DNA of 10,260 bases from Actinomycetes bacterium (lineage in GTDB: Bacteria > Actinomycetota > Acidimicrobiia > Acidimicrobiales > Palsa-688): contig JAKAXN010000143.1 in NCBI GenBank assembly GCA_021816565.1, positions 1-10,260 of the forward strand. Direction: 5' to 3'. Of the stretch, positions 1 through 6,200 are shown piece after piece. The notes below the pieces were generated by a model. The model had not been told where the DNA came from. It did not search any database and saw only the letters and a program-made list of their open reading frames with translations. Every line of letters starts with the position of its first letter. Within the stretch, counting starts at the first letter, position 1. The position numbers and the translations under genes are program-made.

Positions 1-275
1 ACCACGAACGGCATGCTCGAGTGCATCTGGAGGTAGGCTAAGGTGTAGGCGCCGATCGCCATGAAAGCCCCGTGGCCGAGCGAAATCTGGCCGTTGACCC
101 CCGTGAGGACGCTCAGGCCGGCGATGACGATGGCGTAGGTGGCGATCTCGCCGATCTCGAAGTCCTGGAAGCTGCCCAGGCCGGAGGTGATCAGCAGCAG
201 GACGCCGCCGGCCACCACGGCCAGGAGCAGATGGCGGAGCAGCGGTTGGCGCGGAAGGCGCATCATCTTGGGCAC
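1..275 (-). CDS. livM: Branched-chain amino acid ABC transporter permease LivM, N-terminal part (runs off left edge)
   Basis: The inner-membrane permease of a LivFGHM-type importer, which pairs with LivH to form the channel for leucine/isoleucine/valine or related substrates. Only the first 91 codons are in the window. Translated, it begins VPKMMRLPRQPLLRHLLLAV, has a first hydrophobic segment at about residues 14-32, and then the family hallmark GQISLGHGAFMAIGAY near residues 65-80, typical of LivM proteins. The GTG at 275 is chosen because a GAGGAG Shine-Dalgarno sequence lies 11 bases upstream inside the end of livH and the gap to the livH stop is only 4 bases. An ATG three codons later (266) is the alternative. 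It is the fourth gene of the livG-F-H-M operon and should be translationally linked to livH. The substrate cannot be told from the sequence, because members of this family also carry urea, amides or short-chain acids. Confidence 0.9.
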   Translation of the reverse strand, partial: MPKMMRLPRQPLLRHLLLAVVAGGVLLLITSGLGSFQDFEIGEIATYAIVIAGLSVLTGVNGQISLGHGAFMAIGAYTLAYLQMHSSMPFV

Positions 276-279
276 CGGA

Positions 280-1158
280 TCACACGCTCCTCGTGGCGGT
301 CCGGCTGAAGATTCCCTCCGGCCGGATGGACAGCACCACGATGAGGATGGCCGCCGCCCCGAGGGGCTCCAGGCTCGAGCCCAGGTAACCACCGACGTAG
401 GAGAGGGCCAGGCCCGTCAGCAGACCGCCCACCAGTCCGCCGATCGGGCTGTCGAGGCCACCCACCACGGCGGCGGTGAAGGCGTAGACCAGGATGAGAT
501 CCATGTAGTTCGGGGAGAAGGCCGCCGTGGGCGCCACCAGCAGCCCGGCGAGCGATCCGGCCAGCGAGGCCAGCGCCCATCCCAGGATCAGCACCCGGTT
601 GACCCGCACCCCGGCCAGCCGGGCGCTCTCGGGAGCGAACGCCGCGGCCCGCATCCGCAGCCCCACGCTGGTCCCGCGGAACAGGGCCAGTATGAACAGC
701 ATCAAGATGATGACCGCCACCAGGATGAACACGTCGAAATGGGAGAAGGAGATCCTGGTCCCGCCCACGGTCAGGCCGCTCTGGGAGAACGCCGCGGGGA
801 AGCCCCGGTTCTGGACCCCGAAGATGGAGCCGACCATTCCCTCCAGCAGGATCAAGAGGCCGAGGGTGACGATCACCGGGTTGAGTTCCGGTTTGCCCTG
901 CAACGGCCGGATCAGCACCACCTCCACCAGCGCTCCCATGACCAGGCCTATGAGCAGGGCCAGGACGAAAGCCGCCCAGTAACCGACCTTGCGGTCGAGC
1001 AGAGCCACCGCCATGTAAGTGGAGAACATGGCCATGGATCCCTGGGCGAAGTTGACGATCCGGGTGGCCCTCCAGATGAGCACCAGGCCGAGGGCCACGG
1101 CCGCGTAGATCATCCCGGCGCTGATCCCGTTGAGGGTGAGATCGAAGAACTGGGTCAT
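280..1158 (-). CDS. livH: Branched-chain amino acid ABC transporter permease LivH
   Basis: A 292-residue polytopic inner-membrane permease, of normal length for LivH, which would form the translocation path with LivM and be powered by LivG and LivF. The N-terminus holds the LivH pattern LNGISAGMIYAAVALGLVLI followed by RIVNFAQGSMAMFSTYMA. Several further hydrophobic segments follow, including a strongly apolar helix near residues 145-160. The cytoplasmic coupling loop with ARLAGVRVN sits near residues 180-188, and a Gly-rich GGLDSPIGGLVGGLL helix near residues 233-248. The ATG start has GGAGG just upstream, although the spacing to ATG is short (3 bases). It starts 17 bases after the livF stop and ends 4 bases before livM, so it belongs to one operon. 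The substrate is uncertain. Confidence 0.93.
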   Translation of the reverse strand: MTQFFDLTLNGISAGMIYAAVALGLVLIWRATRIVNFAQGSMAMFSTYMAVALLDRKVGYWAAFVLALLIGLVMGALVEVVLIRPLQGKPELNPVIVTLGLLILLEGMVGSIFGVQNRGFPAAFSQSGLTVGGTRISFSHFDVFILVAVIILMLFILALFRGTSVGLRMRAAAFAPESARLAGVRVNRVLILGWALASLAGSLAGLLVAPTAAFSPNYMDLILVYAFTAAVVGGLDSPIGGLVGGLLTGLALSYVGGYLGSSLEPLGAAAILIVVLSIRPEGIFSRTATRSV

Positions 1159-1175
1159 GAGCCTCCGGGGGTTTC

Positions 1176-1883
1176 CTAGAAACCCAGGTAGTGGTGGCGG
1201 AGGCTCTCGTCAGAGCCGATCACCTCCGATGAGTCCTGGACGACGACGCGGCCCAGGTGCACGACGACGGCCCACTCGGCGACCGACAGGGCGCTGCGGG
1301 CGTTCTGCTCCACCAGCACGACGGTGAGCTCCGATCCGCTGGTGAGCTCGCTGAGCATGGCCATGATCTGGGCCGTGATCCGGGGGGCCAGTCCCAGGGA
1401 GGGCTCGTCGAGCAGCAGGACCCGGGGGCGGCCCATGAGAGCCCGTCCGATGGCCAGCATCTGGCGCTCGCCGCCCGACAGGGTCGAACCGGCCCGCCGG
1501 CGGCGCTCGGCCAGAGGCGGGAACATGGCGTAGATCTCCTCGAGGGCCTTCTTGGTGTCGCTGCGGTCCCGGCGCCACAGGGCGCCCAGGCGCAGGTTGT
1601 CCTCGACGGTGAGCTCGTCGATCACCCCGCGACCCTCGGGTACGTGGACCACCCCCTGGCGGACCACGTCCTCGGCCGACAGCTGCGTCAGGTCCTTCCG
1701 GTCGAGGGTGACCCGCCCGTGCCGGGGGCGGACCAGCCCGCTCACCGTCCGCAGCAGCGTGGTCTTGCCGGCCCCGTTGGCGCCGAGCACCGTGGTTATG
1801 CGACCGGGTTCGGCGGTGAAGCTCACCCCGTCCAGCGCGGTCACCGCCCCGTAGGTGACGCTCAGGTCCTCAACCGTGAGCAT
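1176..1883 (-). CDS. livF: Branched-chain amino acid ABC transporter ATP-binding protein LivF
   Basis: A cytoplasmic ATPase of 235 residues, typical for LivF, which forms a nucleotide-binding heterodimer with LivG to power the LivHM channel. Visible motifs in order: Walker A GANGAGKTT at residues 34-42; the LivF-specific HVPEGRGVIDELTVEDNL around the Q-loop region; ABC signature LSGGERQMLAIGRALM near residue 136; Walker B VLLLDEPSLGL near residue 155; and VVLVEQN at the switch position, where LivF proteins commonly have Gln-Asn instead of the H-loop histidine. The ATG start overlaps the last 14 bases of livG. A near-perfect ribosome binding site, GAGGAGG (1893-1899), sits 9 bases upstream inside livG, pointing to translational coupling with independent re-initiation. 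Confidence 0.94.
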   Translation of the reverse strand: MLTVEDLSVTYGAVTALDGVSFTAEPGRITTVLGANGAGKTTLLRTVSGLVRPRHGRVTLDRKDLTQLSAEDVVRQGVVHVPEGRGVIDELTVEDNLRLGALWRRDRSDTKKALEEIYAMFPPLAERRRRAGSTLSGGERQMLAIGRALMGRPRVLLLDEPSLGLAPRITAQIMAMLSELTSGSELTVVLVEQNARSALSVAEWAVVVHLGRVVVQDSSEVIGSDESLRHHYLGF

Positions 1884-2706
1884 CGGTCGAGACCTCCTCG
1901 CCCAGATAGGCCCTGGTCACCTCGGGATCGGCCTTCACCTTCTCGGGGCCGCCGCTCGAGATGACCCGACCGAAGTTCAGCACGACCAGGTGCTCGCACA
2001 CCGACATCACCAGGTCCATGTGGTGCTCCACCAGGAGGATCCCCATGCTGCTGCGCAGCTCGAGCATGAGCTCCTTGAGCTCGTCCATCTCCGCGCCGGA
2101 CAGGCCGCTGGCCGGTTCGTCCAGCAGCAGCAGGTCCGGTTCCTCCATGAGGGCCCGGGCCACGCTGGCCTTCTTCTGGATCCCGTACGACAGCACCGAC
2201 GGCAGGCGCTCGGCGTGCTCGGCTATGCCCAGCCGGTCGAGCAGGGCCATGGCCCGCTCCCGCAGGGCCCGCTCCGATCGGGATGAGCGGCGGATACCGA
2301 GCATGGCCGAGGCCAGGTCCACCCGGGCCGAGATGTGGCCACCCGTCATCACGTTCTCGACAAGGGTCATCCCGTCCCACAGCCCCACTCCCTGCAGGGT
2401 GCGGGCGATGCCGAGGGGCGCCAGCTGGTGCGGCCGCAGCCGGCGCAGCTCCCGGCCCCGGTAGGAGATCCGGCCCTGCTGGGGATGGACGAACCCGCAG
2501 GCGACGTTGAAAAGGGTGGTCTTCCCGGCGCCGTTCGGGCCGATGACCCCCACGATCTGGCCGGGCCGGACCTCCAGCGATACGTCCTCGAGGGCGCGCA
2601 GGCCGCCGAAATCGACGGTGATCTCCTCGAGCTCCAGGGTGCCCGGTTCCCGTTTGGGGAGTCGGTGGCCCGGCGCCAAACGAGCTAATGGCGCGTTTGT
2701 TGACAA
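1870..2706 (-). CDS. livG: Branched-chain amino acid ABC transporter ATP-binding protein LivG
   Basis: The second cytoplasmic ATPase of the Liv importer and the first gene of the operon. With the start chosen here it has 278 residues. Motifs: Walker A GPNGAGKTT at residues 56-64; a Q-loop region reading RTLQGVGLWDGMTLVENV, in place of the common RTFQN pattern; signature LSYGIQKKASVARALMEE; Walker B LLLLDEPASGL; and the LivG-type H-loop LLVEHHMDLVM. The reading frame stays open to a GTG at 2739, but that codon has no ribosome binding site. The TTG at 2706 has an AGGGGGG run (2716-2722) ending 9 bases upstream and is preferred. Either choice leaves 23-34 extra residues before the usual family start (LELEEITVDFGG). 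The C-terminus overlaps livF by 14 bases. The function call is secure; the start is moderately sure. Confidence 0.92.
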   Translation of the reverse strand: MSTNAPLARLAPGHRLPKREPGTLELEEITVDFGGLRALEDVSLEVRPGQIVGVIGPNGAGKTTLFNVACGFVHPQQGRISYRGRELRRLRPHQLAPLGIARTLQGVGLWDGMTLVENVMTGGHISARVDLASAMLGIRRSSRSERALRERAMALLDRLGIAEHAERLPSVLSYGIQKKASVARALMEEPDLLLLDEPASGLSGAEMDELKELMLELRSSMGILLVEHHMDLVMSVCEHLVVLNFGRVISSGGPEKVKADPEVTRAYLGEEVSTDAHG

Positions 2707-2715
2707 CTTCTGATT

Positions 2716-2722
2716 CCCCCCT
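2716..2722 (-). promoter_or_regulatory. Ribosome binding site favouring the TTG start of livG
   Basis: On the minus strand the heptamer AGGGGGG ends 9 bases before the TTG at 2706. No comparable purine run precedes the alternative GTG at 2739, so this site decides the start. Confidence 0.45.
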
Positions 2723-2737
2723 ACTCTTCGGAGCGTC

Positions 2738-2743
2738 ACTCTA
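2738..2743 (-). promoter_or_regulatory. Possible -10 element for the liv operon
   Basis: Minus-strand TAGAGT fits the TAnnnT pattern of actinobacterial -10 elements. Initiation about 7 bases downstream (near 2731) would give a leader of about 25 bases holding the AGGGGGG site before the TTG start of livG. No convincing -35 hexamer is visible, so this is weak. It overlaps the alternative GTG at 2739, which would then not be in the transcript. Confidence 0.25.
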
Positions 2744-2860
2744 GCGATGCGACCCGCCGAGGGGTGGAATAGCAGTAACGAAAGGGGTTTTTGCTCGCCA
2801 GGCTAAATTTGAGCAGTGCTAAGTGGTGGCCGTGTGGTTGCCACTTCCTGCTCCGGCGAT

Positions 2861-2885
2861 CCCCGCTCCCGGCCGCTCAGCGGGG
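2861..2885 (-). terminator. GC-rich stem-loop at the end of the sensor kinase gene
   Basis: A perfect 7-bp stem (2861-2867 CCCCGCT pairing with 2879-2885 AGCGGGG) with an 11-base loop spans the kinase stop codon at 2877-2879. No U-tract follows on the minus strand. A terminator without a U-tract is possible in high-GC Actinobacteria, but the stem may be incidental. It is the only candidate separating the kinase gene from the liv operon, which has the same orientation. Two further short complements lie at 2821-2826 and 2841-2846. The 170 bases between the two genes (2707-2876) otherwise show only the possible livG promoter. Confidence 0.3.
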
Positions 2886-4436
2886 AGGGCGAGTCCCCGA
2901 CCAGGCGACGTCGTCGGCCCGGCCGAACCCTTCGGGTGGGCGAGGTTCGAGCGGTGTTCCCGTCGGTCCGCCCCCGTCGTAGCGCGGAGCGCCCGGGTCG
3001 CCGCCGTCGGCCTCGACCTCGGTGACGATGGGCAGCTCGATGTGCACCAGCGTGCCGCCCTCGGGGGGCACCGAGGCGGTGACGGTGCCGCCGTGGTCGG
3101 TTATCACCTGATGGACGATGGCCAGTCCCAGCCCCGACCCGGGCATGCTGCGGGCCGTCTCGGCCCGGTAGAACCGGTCGAAGACGTGGGGCAGATCCGT
3201 CGCCGCGATCCCCGGGCCGTGGTCGTGGATGTCGAGGGCCCAGAGGCCGCCCCGCTGCAGCCACACCTCCACGGTGGCCCCGGGCGGGCTCCACTTGGCG
3301 GCGTTGTCCAACACGTTGAGGATGGCCCGCTCCAGGAGCGCCGGCGAGGCCCGCACCGAACCGGGGGTCAGGTGCAGGTCGAAGTGGAGGTTCGGGGCCC
3401 GCCGGCGGGCCCGCTCGACGGCCTGCTCGACGATCGAGTCGAGGCGCACCTCGATGGGCTCGGGCTGCTTCTCCTCCTGGCGGGCCAGGTCCACCAGATC
3501 CCCGATGAGGTTGGTCAGCTCCTCCATCTGGGCCTCCACGTCGCCCACCAGATCGGCCCGGTCGGAGGCCGGGAGGTCCCGGACCCGCATGAGGACCTCG
3601 ATGTTGGTGCGCAGGCTGGTGAGCGGGGTGCGCAGCTCGTGCCCGGCGTCGGATATGAGCTGCGCCTGCTGCTGGCGGGAGGCCGCCAGGGCCACCAGCA
3701 TGGAGTTGAAGGAGCGGGCCAGGCGGGCCAGTTCGTCGTCGCCGTCCTCATCGATGCGGGCGCTCAGATCCTGGGTGGCGGCCACGTGTTCGGCGGCCGC
3801 GGTGAGCTTCTCCACCGGGCGCAGCATGGTGCGGCCCAGGAGGAACCCGATGGCCACCGCCGCCGCCATGCCGCCGGCCACCACCAGCCACAGGATGATC
3901 CCGAGGGTGGAGAGGGTGTGGTTGACCTCGGTGAGGGGCCGGCCTATCTGTATGGCCACGGGGACCTGCGTGCCGGTGAACTGGTTGACCGCGGCGTACG
4001 ACGTGGCGGCGGTGATGACCCGGTAGGGGATCCCGTGGTAGCTGACGCTGTCGAGGCGGTAGCCGTGATCGGCGGCCACCACGGCCCGCTGGGCCGCGGT
4101 CGGTGCGGGCGGAGGCCCGGACCCCTCGATGAGGGTGAAGCTCGAATCCAGCACCTGGCCCTGGGCGGTTATCAGCTGGAAGTACCCACCGCCGCTCAGG
4201 CGGACGAAGCGCACCACCTGCGGGGTGTCGAGCGTGCCGCCCCGGGTCAGGAACTCGGAACTGCTGTTGGCGTCGGAGATGAGCGACGAGTTGACCTGGG
4301 AGAGCAGCTGGTGGCGGACCGTGAAGTACGCCGCCAGTGAGGCCAGGGCCACCGTGAGACCGACCGCCAGGGCGATGGCGCGGCCGAGCCGGGCCCGGAA
4401 GCCGAGGCTCCGCCACCGGCGCCACCAGCCCTTCAC
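2877..4436 (-). CDS. mprB: Membrane sensor histidine kinase, MprB-like
   Basis: A 519-residue inner-membrane sensor kinase that would phosphorylate the response regulator encoded just upstream. A short cytoplasmic basic N-terminus is followed by TM1 (about 18-40), an extracytoplasmic sensor region of about 135 residues, TM2 (about 178-201) and a HAMP domain (about 202-255). The HisKA domain has H-box [10 protein letters not shown] with phospho-acceptor His266, and the HATPase domain has N-box N374/N378, G1 DHGPG (405-409), F-box FDRFYR (419-424) and G2 GSGLGL (433-438). About 50 hydrophilic Pro/Gly/Asp-rich residues follow the ATPase domain. The GTG at 4436 shares four bases (GTGA) with the regulator stop, which fixes the start and implies translational coupling. 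Architecture and length match MprB (about 504 residues), a cell-envelope stress sensor in mycobacteria. The same signal here is an inference. Confidence 0.9.
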   Translation of the reverse strand: MKGWWRRWRSLGFRARLGRAIALAVGLTVALASLAAYFTVRHQLLSQVNSSLISDANSSSEFLTRGGTLDTPQVVRFVRLSGGGYFQLITAQGQVLDSSFTLIEGSGPPPAPTAAQRAVVAADHGYRLDSVSYHGIPYRVITAATSYAAVNQFTGTQVPVAIQIGRPLTEVNHTLSTLGIILWLVVAGGMAAAVAIGFLLGRTMLRPVEKLTAAAEHVAATQDLSARIDEDGDDELARLARSFNSMLVALAASRQQQAQLISDAGHELRTPLTSLRTNIEVLMRVRDLPASDRADLVGDVEAQMEELTNLIGDLVDLARQEEKQPEPIEVRLDSIVEQAVERARRRAPNLHFDLHLTPGSVRASPALLERAILNVLDNAAKWSPPGATVEVWLQRGGLWALDIHDHGPGIAATDLPHVFDRFYRAETARSMPGSGLGLAIVHQVITDHGGTVTASVPPEGGTLVHIELPIVTEVEADGGDPGAPRYDGGGPTGTPLEPRPPEGFGRADDVAWSGTRPPR

Positions 4437-5113
4437 TGCTGGCTCGGCTCCCGCAGGACGTAACCGACGCCCCGGACCGTGTGTATGAGCCGCGGCTCGC
4501 CGTCCGCCTCGGTCTTGCGCCGGAGGTAGCCGATGTAGACCTCGAGGGAGTTGGAGTTGGCGCCGAAGTCGTAGCCCCACACCCGGTCGAAGATGAGCTC
4601 GCGGGTGAGCACCTGCCGGGCGTTGCGCAGCAGCAGCTCCAACAGGAGGAACTCCGTGCGCGTCAGCTCTATCAGCCGCCCACCCCGGCGCACCTCGCGG
4701 GTGCCCGGGTCGAGGGACAGGTCGGCGAAGCGCAGGGCCTCGTCGTCGGAGGGGGCGCTGCGCCGCAGCAGGGCCCTGATCCGGGCCAGCAGCTCCTCCA
4801 GGGCGAACGGCTTGACCAGGTAGTCGTCGGCGCCGGCGTCGAGGCCGGCGACCCGCTCGTTGACCGCGGCCCGGGCCGTCAGCATGAGCACCGGCGTGGC
4901 ATCACCGGCGGCCCGGAGCCGGCGGCACACCTCGAGGCCGTCCATGCGGGGCATGGCCACGTCCAAGATGATGGCGTCGGCCGGCCGCTCGGCGTGGGCG
5001 GCCAGCGCGGCCGGCCCGTCGTCCACCGCCTCGGTCTTGTACCCCTCGAAGCGCAGGGCCCGGTCGAGGGCCTGGCGCACCGCCGGCTCGTCGTCCACCA
5101 CCAGCACTCTCAC
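4433..5113 (-). CDS. mprA: OmpR/PhoB-family response regulator, MprA-like
   Basis: A cytoplasmic DNA-binding response regulator of 226 residues. The receiver domain starts [10 protein letters not shown] (acidic pair D7/D8) and contains the phosphorylation site D51 in [16 protein letters not shown], switch residue T79 in LMLTAR and K101 in [21 protein letters not shown] winged-helix Trans_reg_C domain follows (about 130-224) with [15 protein letters not shown] and the recognition-helix and wing segment [27 protein letters not shown]. Wording such as [15 protein letters not shown] closely follows mycobacterial MprA. The GTG at 5113 is chosen because it puts the first strand at the family position. 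The frame stays open to an ATG at 5176, but the extra 21 residues (including [11 protein letters not shown]) are not receiver-like, and 5176 lies in the divergent promoter region. No strong ribosome binding site precedes 5113. The gene overlaps the kinase by 4 bases. Confidence 0.9.
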   Translation of the reverse strand: MRVLVVDDEPAVRQALDRALRFEGYKTEAVDDGPAALAAHAERPADAIILDVAMPRMDGLEVCRRLRAAGDATPVLMLTARAAVNERVAGLDAGADDYLVKPFALEELLARIRALLRRSAPSDDEALRFADLSLDPGTREVRRGGRLIELTRTEFLLLELLLRNARQVLTRELIFDRVWGYDFGANSNSLEVYIGYLRRKTEADGEPRLIHTVRGVGYVLREPSQQ

Positions 5114-5177
5114 GGGTTCCAGTGTGACCCAATCAGATGAGAAACGGATTAGAGGTGGTTCGCCCCGGTGGCTCATA

Positions 5178-5183
5178 TAGGCT
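5178..5183 (+). promoter_or_regulatory. Possible -10 element of the small coiled-coil gene (apparently leaderless)
   Basis: TAGGCT matches the TAnnnT form of actinobacterial -10 elements and stands 9 bases before the ATG at 5193. No Shine-Dalgarno sequence precedes that ATG, so transcription would begin at or next to the start codon. No clear -35 is visible. On the opposite strand TCTAAT (5148-5153) could serve the divergent response-regulator gene, leaving a leader of about 28 bases before 5113. Confidence 0.35.
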
Positions 5184-5192
5184 TCGTTCGCT

Positions 5193-5495
5193 ATGTCCCG
5201 GGTGCTGATCGAGCGACGACTGTTCGACGTGGCTCAGAGGCTGAAACGCGCCCGGGAGGAACTGTCGGTCATCGAGGAGCAGCTGCAGGTCATGGCGGAG
5301 GCGGCCGAGGAGGCCCGGATCCGCTCGCTGGTATCGGAGACCCCGCTGGCCCACCGGGAGTACGCCGAGGCCCAGCGCCACGCCGACGCCATGGAGCGCA
5401 GCCGCCGGTCGGTGGCGACGGAGGTGGCGGAGTTGCAGGTGGCCCAGGACGACCTGCTGGACAGGCTGATCAGCGAGGATCGTTCCGGTTCCTGA
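5193..5495 (+). CDS. Small coiled-coil / helical-hairpin protein of unknown function
   Basis: I do not recognise a named family for this 100-residue protein. It is nearly all predicted helix, rich in Glu, Arg, Ala and Leu, with no signal peptide, no membrane segment and no Cys. Two amphipathic heptad-like helices (about 4-46 and 55-93) are separated by a short loop around SETPL (48-52), suggesting an antiparallel hairpin or dimeric coiled coil. The coding call rests on third-position G/C bias, the ordered heptad pattern (for example [20 protein letters not shown]), and the fact that it fills the space between a divergent two-component operon and pdtaR. Translation would start at an ATG without a ribosome binding site, preceded by TAGGCT. 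Its role cannot be inferred from sequence; adaptor or structural functions are possible. Confidence 0.78.
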   Translation: MSRVLIERRLFDVAQRLKRAREELSVIEEQLQVMAEAAEEARIRSLVSETPLAHREYAEAQRHADAMERSRRSVATEVAELQVAQDDLLDRLISEDRSGS

Positions 5496-5589
5496 AGCCG
5501 GCGCTGATGCAGGCGAGGGGCCCGGCCTTCCCCGATCGAATCCCTTTTTCCCCCGAAACCCAACGACCTTCGAGCCGTAAGGAGCAGCT

Positions 5590-6183
5590 GTGCCAGTACG
5601 AGTCGTGATCGCCGAGGACGAGGCCATTGTCCGCCTCGACCTGAAGGAGATCATGGAGGAGGAGGGCTACGAGGTCGTCGGCGAGACCGGCCGCGGCGAC
5701 GAGGCGGTGGAGCTGGTGCGTCAGCACCGCCCCGACCTGGCCATCCTGGACGTGAAGATGCCCGGCGCGGACGGTCTCACGGCGGCCCGGGAGATCAACG
5801 CCGAGCGGCTGTGCGCGGTCTTGATCCTCACGGCCTTCAGCCAGCGCGATCTGATCGAGCAGGCCCGCAACGCCGGCGCCCTGGCCTACCTGGTCAAGCC
5901 GTTCCAGAAGAGCGAGCTCCTGCCGGCCATCGAGATGGCCCTCGGCCGGTTCTCCGAGATGAAGGCCCTCGACGAGCAGGTGAAGTCCCTCGAGGAGAGC
6001 CTGGAGGTCCGCAAGGCGGTGGACCGGGCCAAGGGCATCTTGATGGACGAGCTCGGATGGAAGGAGAACGAGTCGTTCTCGTGGATCCAGAAGACGGCCA
6101 TGAGGGAACGGGTCAAGATGCTCGAGATCGCCGAGCGGGTGATCCAGCAGGGCCTGCGGCCCGACGCCACCGAAACCCAGTAA
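5590..6183 (+). CDS. pdtaR: ANTAR-domain response regulator, PdtaR type
   Basis: A cytoplasmic response regulator of 197 residues that acts on RNA rather than DNA. ANTAR proteins bind paired hexaloop hairpins in nascent transcripts and cause antitermination or affect translation. The receiver domain (about 3-120) has acidic residues E9/D10, phosphorylation site D54 in LAILDVKMPGADGL, T81 in LILTAF and K103 in YLVKPF. A coiled linker (EQVKSLEESLEVRKAV) leads to the ANTAR domain (about 133-190) with AKGILMDELGWKENESFSWIQ and MRERVKMLEIAERVI. Length and sequence match M. tuberculosis Rv1626/PdtaR (205 residues). The GTG at 5590 has AAGGAG (5579-5584) 5 bases upstream. The partner kinase PdtaS is not in the window; in mycobacteria it is also encoded elsewhere. 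The next gene starts 17 bases downstream, so the two are probably co-transcribed. Confidence 0.93.
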   Translation: MPVRVVIAEDEAIVRLDLKEIMEEEGYEVVGETGRGDEAVELVRQHRPDLAILDVKMPGADGLTAAREINAERLCAVLILTAFSQRDLIEQARNAGALAYLVKPFQKSELLPAIEMALGRFSEMKALDEQVKSLEESLEVRKAVDRAKGILMDELGWKENESFSWIQKTAMRERVKMLEIAERVIQQGLRPDATETQ

Positions 6184-6200
6184 CCGATCCCGGGGGGGAA

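Noticed and set aside
139..1179. 346-codon open reading frame on the plus strand
   Set aside because: It is antisense to livH and livM. The product is rich in His, Gln and Pro with no recognisable motif, while the minus strand encodes clear permeases.
2765..2800. T-run GGGGTTTTTGC as a plus-strand terminator
   Set aside because: No stem precedes the T-run, and no plus-strand gene ends nearby.
2823..4340. 505-codon open reading frame on the plus strand
   Set aside because: It is antisense to the full-length sensor kinase, which has all catalytic motifs in order. The antisense product is a low-complexity Gly/His/Asp/Gln-rich mix with no domain, as expected from G/C third-position bias.
5496..5589. 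Possible ANTAR target or attenuator in the pdtaR leader
   Set aside because: One hairpin around the small-gene stop (near 5486-5502) has a five-base loop rather than the hexaloop of ANTAR targets, and no second paired hairpin is present. The GGGG/CCCC pairing at 5517-5533 is too short, and the T5 run at 5545-5549 is too distant for a terminator.
5811..6200. N-terminal extension of the acyl-CoA synthetase into pdtaR
   Set aside because: The extra residues overlap the PdtaR receiver and ANTAR domains in another frame and are not ligase-like. The ATG at 6201 gives the family N-terminus.
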